64,000 bases of DNA from Paragonimus westermani (lineage: Eukaryota; Platyhelminthes; Trematoda; Plagiorchiida; Troglotrematidae), in assembly GCA_008508345.1 (NCBI GenBank), contig QNGE01000995.1, positions 1-64,000 of the forward strand, read 5' to 3'. The notes beneath the pieces were generated by a model. The model saw nothing but the letters and a program-made list of their open reading frames with translations. It had not been told where the DNA came from and did not search any database. The position numbers and the translations under genes are program-made. How positions within the stretch are numbered: the first letter of the stretch is position 1; each line of letters starts with the position of its first letter. Shown here piece after piece: positions 12,501 to 24,500 of this stretch.

Positions 12501-15500
12501 TGTGCCTTCTGGATTTTGTTGCAATGGGTTTAAAGTTTCGCACCAGGTTTTGGAAAAGACGAGAAGGTCCGATGTGAGTTGGGGTCAGTGAACAGAGTGA
12601 AATGGTGGTTTTGGCCCACCGAATGGGATTTCAACACTTTTGTGAAGTTTAGGAAAGTCGTGACCAAGAAGAACGTCTGCATATAAATGCGGTAGAGCTG
12701 ACAGCTTCATTCCCTCATACACAGCATCTTTGTATGTGATCGACATCGGCACGCGGCCTCGCGTGTCACTCCACAGAGTGGTAGAGGCCATTGTTATCTT
12801 GCTACGAGATTTGCGAACCTTCCAGTCATTCTGGAACACTAAGCTAGACGCTACATAACTTTCAGAACTGCCAGTATCTATCAAAGCTTGTAAGCGAGTT
12901 CCGTTAAATTCGAGATCAATTACAACATTCGAAAGACACTCCGGAGCCGCCGCTGATGTGACAGTCGAAATGAACGGTCGAGTAATAGAAGAGCAGTGCT
13001 GTCGGTTCCGGGACATCAAACAGACCTTTGGAAAGTGCCCCTTTTTTCCACACCCTTTACATAACGCATCTCTAGCTGGGCACTTCGAACGGTGTGTTTG
13101 TCATACCCCCAGAAGAAACATTTGCCAGTCGATGAGCTGGAGGCTGCTACATCAGGCATTCTGGTAGGGTTGAGCGAGTTCTCTGAGATCTCGGTTGCAG
13201 CCGCGTAGGTGTTAGTCAGAGTGGACTGGTGTAATTGAGACTTTTTTCCGCCAATTCAAGCAATCTGGCCTGATCGAAAGCAGCCTGAAAATTCAACACT
13301 TCCAACAGTCTCTGTCGAATCTGGCTAGACAGCAGACCACTTATGAAAGCGTCTCGGATTGCATCGTCTCTATTCTGCTCGGCTGTAGTGGCTTCAAAGT
13401 TACAGTCTTTCGCAAACGACCTCATTCTTTGTGCAAACTGGTCCAGCGTCTGTCCACCTTGTCTACAGGTCGCTAACAGATGTCGAGCGAATACTTCATT
13501 CTTGGGTTTCACATATAGGTCCCGTAGTATGGAGACCGCATCATCATAACTATCGCATTCGGAGGTATACTCATAGACCGAGGACGAGATGTAATTGATC
13601 AACGTAGTCAATTTGTTGGGATGAAAACTGTCAAGAGACGACAAGAAACTAGTGAACGTACAGAACCAGTGATTCCATTCTTTAGAAGCGTTAACTGCAA
13701 TGGGGTCGATGTTAAACCTTTGAAGGCGTAGGATCCGTTCCATCACGTAATTGTTAGACGAATAAATTGTTATGAGTAATCAGATTCGACGGCACAAACG
13801 ATCAATTTTGAGTCAGCAAGAGAAGAGCAAGGGGCCCGTATGATAGGCTTTATTCGTCTAACAGTTGGCGTACGACAGCTGAAATGGAAAACGTAAATGG
13901 ATTACCAACTCAAGGATGAAACATATAACACAAAATATAACAGTTGTTTTGACGGCAGGTTGTTTGACAATCTTCAAACTTCACAGAAAAATGTAGACGC
14001 AATTTGGCGTCTGCTAGATACTTGGGAATACGATTTGCAACCTCAAAGTGCTAAACTGCTGCGATCACGTAGGTTTAATGCTAGATGTTGAAGTTGTGGA
14101 AGTTCTTGTGTACTTGACAAGCTGCATCAGCGGTGGCGGACGCGTAGGGAATGAAATGGGAGTTCGTATCCTTAAGGCCAGGACACTAGCTAGCTAGGAC
14201 ACCTCTGGAACAGAGACATTTCGCAGGTTTCACGTGTATAAAGCGACAGCGGGGGTTGTATTACTTTACGGCAAACAAACTTGGCCGCTCCAGGTTGAAG
14301 ACGTGAACCGTATTCAGGTATCTGACCACTGATGTGTGCGTTCGACCGCTCGTTTCGGGTGGCACTAATGAGTATCAGGCGAAGGGATTAGGAAGCGGGT
14401 ATTTCGTAGTGATTGTCAAACGAGTTGTTTTGTTCAATCCTCACAGTTGCGCAGACTTAGGTGGTTAGTTCATATACATAGGATGCCAGCTATTTGTCCG
14501 TCATATTGAGCACTGCTTGTCGACGCTGAGGCCGATTGGTGTAAGGTGCGAGTTGAGTGTAGAGAATTGAAGTCGTTCACGTAGGGGTTGGTCACTGTTG
14601 ATCGGGTTCTTTTTCCGGGCTGAGGCCCTCGTGCTTCACAGAGTCGGTGGCTGGAGACGTTAGATAAAATGGCGGCTAATTGAGCTCAAAGCGAGTAAAT
14701 TGTGGGTTCATCATGATGGCAGCGGTATATCAGTGATTGTCACTAGCGATTAACTGTCGCACAACCATGGGAATAAAACAAACCGTATACAGAAAAACAA
14801 GGAACAAGAGAAAGGGCATAACTACCAAAAACAGCTTCTCTGTATTCAAGCGCTCGAACGTTGCAAACAAATGACCGAGCTGTAAGGGAAAATAATGCGT
14901 CATCTTCCGGCCTTCACTGCCCCACGTCGTCAAGTGCACTCATTTCACAGACTACTCGACCAAACAACATTTCTGCTACTGATCCATTAGTCGCCATCTC
15001 ATCTAGCGTCTCCAGCCACCGACTGTGAAGCACGAGGGCCTCAGCCCGGAAAAGGAACCCGATCTACAGTGACCAGTCCCTTCGTGATCGATCTCATTTG
15101 TGTACGCCAAGTCATCGTCTGCCCACTTCGAACCTTCTTCGATTATACTGTTCAATTTCACCCTTCAAATAGTGGGGTAGTTAACGTTTCAATTCTGTTC
15201 TTTGGTGAATGCTTTGCTCAAAGTGTTGCGTTTCTCACAGTTCATGTTGGGCACATTTCCTGTCATCGTTGAGATGATCTGGGCCCTGACTACTCTTGTT
15301 ACGTCAAGTAGTTTGTGCGGATGCAAAGATCAGATGCATTCGTTATTTGATTTGATGTTTGTCGTCCCCACCCACGAGGAGCATAATCCTGTCGAAAAGT
15401 TTTTCCTCTATTTTGCAGTGCATGTGCACATCTTAGGTAGGACATTTAGTGATTTGCATTATTGTGTTCGACCATACCATGCCGGTTTTTAGCACCTTCA

Positions 15501-18500
15501 GTAACTTCCCACAATAAGACAAAGCTAGGTGAAACAAATTGAGCTGCTGAAGTTCAGTTACAGAATGCCTTCTGAACTGATAATGATAGATCTGGTTGTC
15601 AAGGCGTTGTCGCCGTTCTTTCCGATGTACTGTTTGTCCTTCAGGAACCTCCTTCGCTAACATGCAACAAGCCCTTCAGACTCAGGTGATGCAGAACCCT
15701 GAGCTCCTTCGTAGCATGTTAGAAAATCCTATGGTACAGTCATTAATGAGCAATCCGGACGTCATTCGCAGTCTTTTTCAAGCCAATCCTCAAATGCGAG
15801 AGCTTATGGAGGTAAGTTCGTGTTTGTCAACATTTCGGCATGCTATGTATTAGGCTTGCTCCGCAGCTTTTTTTCTTTCTCCGTCCATATGTACTAGAAC
15901 GGTGCAGCCCCTCTCTGCTTTGCAATAACTTCTTCAGTTTGGCAACGTATAATCTTCAGTTTGTTGAGATGGACGCCTGAATTTTATTTCCGAGTCTATT
16001 TTGATAATCAGCCACCACTTTACTCTGTTCTGTTCTTCCTACCTCCTTCATCTCTCTAGTGGCCTCACTAGAAAAAACTCATGTTCGTTAGAAGTTGTTT
16101 TTACAATCCTGAAGGCTCATCATCATAGGCAGCTGTACGTCGACTTGAACCACTGATGCGGAGTACTTAGCAGAACGCGAGATGGCATCTAGCATTGTTT
16201 GTGCTGCATGGATTGTGTCGAACAGCAACACTCTATCGTCAGCATAACCAACGTCAGCCAATCTTTCACTAGGTAAAAGATCCAAGCGGGTATCTTGTGA
16301 ATGTCGCAGACAGTCCTCGATTATTCATTGTTTCCATTATTTCGTCTGTGACGAAGTTGAAGAGAAATGATGGAAGTGGACAGCCTTGCCGTACGCCGCT
16401 CGTGGTGCTGATGCTGTCAGATATTTCACCATAAACCCTGACGTGAGCTGGTTTGTGGGAATGAAACATGGACAGTATGTTCACATACTTTGTCGATGCG
16501 TTCCTGCGTTTAATCGACTCTGGTAGTGTAGATCGATCCACATAATCGGACGCACCTTTGTAGTCGAGAGATACGGCAATTGTTGACCGGCGGTACGTGT
16601 GACGCTGCTCTGGGATTTGGCGAAGAGTGAAGATGTGATCTATACCTCCTCGTGCAGGGCTAACCGTGCGTGTTCTTCCTTAATGTTTATCTCCCGAGCT
16701 GCATTGGGTCGACGAAGTACAGTAGATGCGGGAACCTTAGAAATGATCGGCGTCAAACTAATTCCTCTGTAGCTTTCACAAGAACCCCTCATATCTTTCT
16801 TGTATGTGGGAACTATTATCAAGTGACCCCAACACAGAAGGATGGTCTCCGTCGCCTATACAAGTTGAAACAACTGCGTGAGGTCCCTTACTAACGCCTC
16901 CCCATCTTCTGTGAAGAATGCCGATACGACAACATCCACGCCAACAGCCCTATTACGTTTGAAAGCCGAGATACGATTCCGTATCTCAATTGTACTGGGT
17001 GGTTCCAAATCTGACGACCAGTGTGCTACATTACGTTTGTGGCGGCAATAATATAAAAAACAGGGGACTAGTTAGATTCACCCTCAAACCATTCCACCCA
17101 CCGCTCTAACCTTCTGAACTTGTCATAGATGAGTGTGCCATCTGTCTCGCTAATAGCTTCACTGACAGACGGTCACCTGGGACCAGTGGCACGGATTACT
17201 TTGAAGAGTTTGCCGGTGTTCCCTGAAGCAGAAGCGGTTTCCATTCCCGTAACTTTTTCCACCAACCAGGCCAAATAATTACTCTTCCATCGGAATCCCA
17301 CAGGCTTCTTTCTTACTGGTGGTTGAAACAAAGCTATCGGAATTAATAACGATAAACCGTGCTGTTCAGCTGTTGTTCACCAGCTTCCAAACCTGTCACT
17401 CAATCTTCGTGTCTCACTTAAAGGGCACTACCTGTGTTTTGATCAAAACTGTAAGGTCTGCTGTCCCACTTTCGGGGGGTGTTCAGATTTTCGGCGATTT
17501 TTCAACGTTCACTGTCCAACGTAGAGTTATTAAGCTATTTCCTGTTTATTTCCAACTTCGTTGTGGATGAGTACTGTCTGCGGTTATTGTTCAGTAATGT
17601 GAGTCCTTGCTATACGGAGCGTTTCCTTTTGGGTCTGAACGGCCGGTTGGTGTCTAGCCTTCTACGTGTGACCTAAATTGTGACAGCATTTATAAACAGA
17701 ACATTTCTTTTTTGGTTACTGATGAGTAGTCCGGGATTTGGCTTATTTTCAAGTTGAATATCATTCACGCCTGATCGCAGTCTTCGCATATAGATAGACT
17801 TTCCAGCCAGCCTCTTTCGGTCTTGCCTAATGTGAGGTCATTGGCACAGTGATCAACATGGTTGCCTCGTGGAAGCGTGGTCGAAGTTCAACTCCTGGCC
17901 GTGGCAAGGATGTGCACTGCTGACGAGCTCTAATGACAGTGAAACTCGAGTCTAGTGCTTTTCGAAAGAGGCTGGCTGGAAAGTCTATCTGAACGCAAAG
18001 GCTGCTGTCAAATGTGAGTGATGTTCAACTTGAGGACACCTGTACTACTGTTTACGATTCAGTAGTTGCATCCCAATTATTCAGCTGTATATTTCATGAT
18101 GTTTTTAAGCGAACGGTCCTGTCACATGCGGGAAACACGCGGGTCGTAAAGCTTTTAATAAAAGCCGGCCGTTGCGTTTGAGAATTTAAAGAGGCGTTTT
18201 CCTCTCGTTCTGATGATTATCGATAAGGTGCTAGAGTAAGCAGAGTTCCTGTGAGACCAGCAGCCAGCCTGTATGCAATCACAGATTGAACCGTGAGTGA
18301 AACACCTCGGACAGCAGTCTGACCCTTTCGTTTGTATTGCATTTTGGTCTCATCGTTGCCCCCTACCTGTTAGACAGTACGTTTCTGATTATATCCAAGG
18401 TTTTCTAAAACACGGCAGGCGACCTTCCACACGTGGGTTTCGTCTCTTAATGGTGTTGCCATTGTTATAAGCAAATCATCCTTTCTTATTGAAGCCCTAT

Positions 18501-21500
18501 CACGTTCACCTGTCTTCATAACGGATAGTACGTGAAAGAATAATGGTGATATAATTCTGATTAGGATCACATGAAAGCGGTTACCTACCGTTTGTACGAT
18601 CTTCCACAAAAATTGAGCTACTCGTAGCGTTAAGCCAACGATCCCAAATGGCCAAAACAAGACTGGATCAGAATTCCACAGTACTATCGGACAACTTAAC
18701 AAGGTGAATGGATAGACCACCTCAATGGTATCGGTCGGCGGATCGTTTCCGGAAAGTGGATTACTATTTGGTGCCGAACAGGCTAGAGACGAATTGTAAT
18801 CGTATAATGTATTCGTACCTAGAAAAATTTCTTCCGAGCATTGAAGAGGTTTGAGAACAACAGGGACGATTCGAGGTCGAAAAAGGTGATGCGTGCAACG
18901 CTGAAGCAAAGCAGAATAACAAGCGACTCGCTATTCACACAGCTATCATATTGGCGCGATAAAACGAAAACACTTGGGTCAAGGTCCAGTTAACCGTCAG
19001 AAACAGGAGAGGTAGAAGATAGGGGGTAAACACTTGGGGAGTGGATAGGGTTGAGTCGGGTTTTCATACGATTGCAGTTCAGAATTTGACGCACCGTTGT
19101 CCTTCATGGGTTACTCTGCGAAGGCAGTTCACGTTTTCTCCGAACCACGTCTGCATAGTTCGCATTCTTATGGGTTGTCGGGTTCCGAGACACCGCCGTG
19201 CTAACTCAGGGTTAATAAGTTATTTTGGACCGTGCGAAACATTTTTCATCTCAATTGACAGAGTTGCTTTGTAGACTTGTTCCACGTGGGATAGATTCAT
19301 CATCATCATAGACAGCAATACATTAGTGGCTCACACTAATGCTTAACTGCCACAAAACCATTAAGAAAAAGCAAACCCTATATAGAAAGAGAGAAGGAAA
19401 AAGAATGGGACGGGAATGGACCTAACAATCAGCATCAAGGTGCCTACACCTTGCAAACAAACAACCGAGCCGCAGGTGAGGATAGATTGCGTAAAAATGT
19501 CAGCACTTCCAAAAGATTTTTTCGTCAGATCTCCGATTGATTGGGCATCTTGTTTTTTCTGGTTTATCATAACAAATGAATACGGCGGGGTCGTTCAGCC
19601 AGAGCGCCGTTCGACTTTACGGCCATTTCGCCAGGCAAACTGGTTCTGTCAGCTCATCGTTTCGGGATGCACACGCATAATGTAGTACTTTGCGAAAAGA
19701 GAGCTTAGTTTCGGCGGTCTTTTGGGAACTTCCCCCACCTGGATTCCTGTGTCAACTAACATAGTTTACCCGTTAGTGTCAGTTGACGAACACGATGGTT
19801 CAGTTACTCGGAAATAAGGACAGCCTATTTTCCACGGGAGCTGCTTTATTCTTTTTATGGTTCGACTGTCCGCTGTGTAAGGAACGGTCAGTGCGCGTCA
19901 CGATATGGGATACTGTGACAGCAACACCACCAAAACGAGATTGCACCTTGACGAGGTGTGACGGGTTGCACATCTCGACGATCTGCTGGGCTGAGCTGGA
20001 GGGTATGACGATCACACCAATAGTCGCTTATACTAGGCAGACCAATAAGTAAGGGTCTGACAAACCAGCCCCATGTTCCTCCAGGTTGGGGGTTGGAAAA
20101 TGGTTGTCATTTCTTCCTGGAGCAAGTGCTAGTTTTAGTTCATTGCCATCCACCCGTTTTGGCACAGGCCTTTGAGCGAAAGACCATGGTTGGGAACCCC
20201 ACTGGTCCTCCCACCCATCTACGAGCATCCTGGTGTATAATATACAGCACCGTTTATGAGCAGTGTCATGCATACATTCGGTAACCAGAGGGCAGTTCTC
20301 AATACCAGGAAGACGAGGGGCCAGAAACGATTATTGGAACGGTGTGCATCCACTGTGGAGGACGTGTGACCAAGGAGAATGACAAAGTACTACTGTCCAG
20401 TGTGTGTGGTACCCGTCAGCCATGCAAATGGGTGTACGCGTTCGTTGTGCTGTATTTTTACACAACCTGTAAGGGATTTCATGCAATAAACAACTTCGCA
20501 GGCCATGCGTCTTTCGCGGTTACAACACTGGCAGTATGTTAGCCCACACACAACCGTGAATACTCATAACACCGATAATTTCATACTGCATCGACCTTCT
20601 CGCAGTATAAACCAGGTTGCCGTGACTACTGCATAGATAGTGGATAGACGAAAACATGCTACTGTTGATCTCCCCCCACTGTCTTATTCACTTTAGCTCC
20701 TAGGCCCCTCCCGATCATCATTTCTAGTGATTACTGTGCAAGTCCCGTAATAATTATAGCTAAATCATAGTAACACTGTGCCGGTAAGTTCCGTCTGTTA
20801 CCATCCAGCCTCGGAACTACTTCGTCCCTTGCTTAAATCCAGAATGCGAGTTAGCATAAGTGCCTTCAACGTTCGCACTCTAAAACAGATAGGTCAACAG
20901 GCTGATCTCGCACGATCGGTAGACTCGTTTAATGTTGATGTATGTTGCATTTCGGAGACTAAAATACAGGCCGGTAGTCAGTGTGTGTGGAACTAACAGC
21001 GCTCGCACTATGTACTCGATACTAGTTATGCACTTCAGGTGATTCTACGGCCGCCGCTACCGGTCAAGCTGCAGAAGGTATAGTCCTCAGCATGACGACC
21101 ACAGCCTAATTGGTAGATTAGATCCCTTTTGGAAGTAAACTTCGTGCCGTCTGTTTCGCAGGTCCTGTTTAAACCATTTCTAGACGAAAGAATTCCTGGA
21201 ATCTTTTCATCGTATCTGGTTTTACTCCAACTGACTGTAGTGGCGTTGTCAACGACGCCTCTTGCCCGGATCTGGCCTCTCTCCTTCGGCGGATGCATGG
21301 TTTTAATATGATCATTCTGGTCGGCGATATGTACGCCCAGAGCAGTTACTCTGGTAAGACCGAGTCTTTGGCAGGTTAGGGATAGCGTCACATCGCTCGG
21401 ATAATGTCGGGCCACTGTTACAGCTGTGCGCTGCGCTGAGCATAAGCTGTTGGTAGCGAGCGCTAGTTTTGGGCTTTATTTGCCGCCAGTCTTCGAATCA

Positions 21501-24500
21501 GGCCTGATCTCAGCTAGACCACATAGCCGTTAGTTATAGGTGACGAAGTTCCATTCAGGACTATTGGAGCACATACTTGGATTCAGACCATGCGTTGGTA
21601 CGTTGTCGTTTCGTTCTTACTTTTGCTGAGCAACTATCCACAGGCCGTTGAAAAACTGTCTGTGCCATCGGTGAGACATAAGTACCGAGCTGGCCTGGAA
21701 GGCGGACCTAGTGGTTCCCACCACGAAGACCTTAGTGGCTGGTGGATCGAACTCACACGGATGATTCATAAGGCAGGTGCTGCAAGTGCTGAGTTGAACA
21801 AACATTGGGTTTCAGGGAGATCGATGAATTTGTCAGATGGAACGTTTGGCGTGGTAGTTCACAAGAAGTTTAAAAGAGATAACCGTAAAAAAATGAAACG
21901 TAGCCCAGACGCTAATCGTGAGGTTTGGTTAATGGGAAAGGTTAGAGAAGTGAAAACCGCTTCTGCTTCAGGGAACACCGGCAAACTCTTCAAAGTAATC
22001 CGTGCCACTGGTCCCAGGTGACCGTCTGTCAGTGAAGCTATTAGCGAGACAGATGGCACACTCATCTATGACAAGTTCAGAAGGTTAGAGCGGTGGGTGG
22101 AATGGTTTGAGGGTGAATCTAACTAGTCCCCTGTTTTTTATATTATTGCCGCCACAAACGTAATGTAGCACACTGGTCGTCAGATTTGGAACCACCCAGT
22201 ACAATTGAGATACGGAATCGTATCTCGGCTTTCAAACGTAATAGGGCTGTTGGCGTGGATGTTGTCGTATCGGCATTCTTCACAGAAGATGGGGAGGCGT
22301 TAGTAAGGGACCTCACGCAGTTGTTTCAACTTGTATAGGCGACGGAGACCATCCTTCTGTGTTGGGGTCACTTGATAATAGTTCCCACATACAAGAAAGA
22401 TATCAGGGGTTCTTGTGAAAGCTACAGAGGAATTAGTTTGACGCCGATCATTTCTAAGGTTCCCGCATCTACTGTACTTCGTCGACCCAATGCAGCTCGG
22501 GAGATAAACATTAAGGAAGAACACGCACGGTTAGCCCTGCACGAGGAGGTATAGATCACATCTTCACTCTTCGCCAAATCCCAGAGCAGCGTCACACGTA
22601 CCGCCGGTCAACAATTGCCGTATCTCTCGACTACAAAGGTGCGTCCGATTATGTGGATCGATCTACACTACCAGAGTCGATTAAACGCAGGAACGCATCG
22701 ACAAAGTATGTGAACATACTGTCCATGTTTCATTCCCACAAACCAGCTCACGTCAGGGTTTACGGTGAAATATCCGACAGCCACAGCGGGGTTGTATTAG
22801 TTTCCGGCATCCAAACTTGGCCGCTCCAGGTTGAAGACGTGAACCGTCTTCAGGTATCTGACTACTGATGTGTGCGTTCGACCGCTCGTTTCGGGTGGCA
22901 CTAATGAGTATCAGGCGAAGGGATTAGGAAGCGGGTATTTCGTAGTGATTGTCAAACGAGTTGTTTTGTTCAATCCTCACAGTTGCGCAGACTTAGGTGG
23001 TTAGTTCATATACATAGGATGCCAGCTATTTGTCCGTCATATTGAGCACTGCTTGTCGACGCTGAGGCCGATTGGTGTAAGGTGCGAGTTGAGTGTAGAG
23101 AATTGAAGTCGTTCACGTAGGGGTTGGTCACTGTTGATCGGGTTCCTTTTCCGGACTGAGGCCCTCGTGTTTCACAGAGTCGGTGGCTGGAGACGTTAGA
23201 TAAGGTGGTGACTAATGGATCACATTAGCTGTAATGCTGTTTGGCCGATTTGTCTGTAAAATAAGTGCACTTGATGACGAGGGGCAGTGAAGGTCGGAAG
23301 ATGACGCATTGTTTTCCCTTACAGCTCGGTCGTTTGTTTGCAAAGTTTGACTGCTTTGTTAGTGAATGCATAGGGTTTGTTTTAGTTCCATGGTTGTGGA
23401 ACAGTTAAACGTCGGCGGAAACCTCTTGTGTGTGTGATGCTGGCTTTGATAATGATGATGAGTGCTGACATCGTGTTAGTGCATTTGGGTGTATTTTTTG
23501 TTTTATTGCGCAACACTGGTTCAGTGTAAGAAAATAATGAATATGGCTTTTCTTTCAATGAGGTCTTTAACACGTTGCGCACAAACTGAGCGGCTGAACG
23601 TCGCCAGTTTTATTAGCTCATTTGGGAAACTGCATTTTCAGGGTGTACTTAGTACGCGAATGGCTAAAGGATGATGCAAACAGTTATGCAGTTTCTCAAG
23701 GGACGTGGTGTTCATTAGTGCACAAGATTTACTGCGAGATATTGCGTCAGCTTCTTGATCTTGTCTCCTGAAGATATTCACCGTCACACTTGTAGATTGC
23801 ATGCTCCATTTTCGAATGTTGGCTTTTATCAAGTGGAAGTGTTTTTCATTTCTACTTCTAAGTACTCGTTGAAAAATTCCATCACCGTCAGCCACCCCTA
23901 GGGGAATGCGGTTGACGGTTTAGCTTTAGTCAGCTACCTTCCCTTTTGCGTGCTTGTCGTTTGTGGCATACCGTACTTAAGCATGCCACGAAGAAATGGG
24001 AGAATCGACTATTCTCTCCTTCCGACGGAATGAATTTTTTTTGGTGAGCAATGTCAGGTTGTCTTTGAGATGGGGTTACAATTGGGCGCGAGGTTTCCTT
24101 ACGAAGTCGCCTCAACCTGAGCAGCCAACGGACCACATAATGGAAACTGAGGATTGTCCCCGTCCACAGATATTGCAGTTCTTGTATGCTAATTGAGGAA
24201 GTCATGTCTCACCAAAACGTCTGCATATGGTTCGGGAAGGACAGTGGTGGTTGTGATGCTGAATGCTGTCAAAGCAGTAGCCTTGATTGGACAGGCGGGT
24301 AGCACTCAGTGTTTTTCTGATGGATTATTCCACTTGTTTATCTTCACACAGCCGCAACGTAGACAGCTCTCAGAACTTTTGGTATCTGCAGTCGTTTGCA
24401 TCGGCATATTGTTTACCATGAGACTCACAATGGCATCCGTCAAGCACTTGGACGCCGCTGCAACGAGCTTTGTAGAGGTAGTCATTTGCGGACCCTTGCT

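Larger units (their letters stand above)
9931..13942 (-). mobile_element. CsRn1-like Ty3/gypsy LTR retrotransposon, complete but mutated
   Basis: Two direct repeats of 173 and 175 bp bound a minus-strand gag, zinc knuckle, protease, RT, RNase H and integrase, 4012 bp in all. A polypurine run (GGTGGGGGAGAA) abuts the 3' LTR. The domain style (LIDTGSSES protease, [12 protein letters not shown]ase H, CHPGV integrase zinc region) resembles the CsRn1 group known from flukes; that label is from memory of the family, not from a search. Frameshifts and changed catalytic residues show that the copy is inactive. No clear target-site duplication is seen (left flank ...TTGGT, right flank GTTGT...). It lies antisense in ubiquilin intron 4. 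The primer-binding region is unusual and is listed separately. Confidence 0.93.
17750..18032. repeat. Inverted repeat with 70-nt arms around a SINE
   Basis: 17750-17819 and 17963-18032 are inverted copies with no net gap: the inner 28 bases are a perfect match and the outer 42 match at 30 positions by eye. The 143-nt loop between them contains the tRNA-derived SINE and its hammerhead-like core. Confidence 0.85.

Noticed and set aside
18370..18909. 179-codon minus-strand open frame in ubiquilin intron 5
   Set aside because: No ATG at its upstream end, no recognisable domain, no splice partner. Hydrophobic stretches alone do not support a gene.
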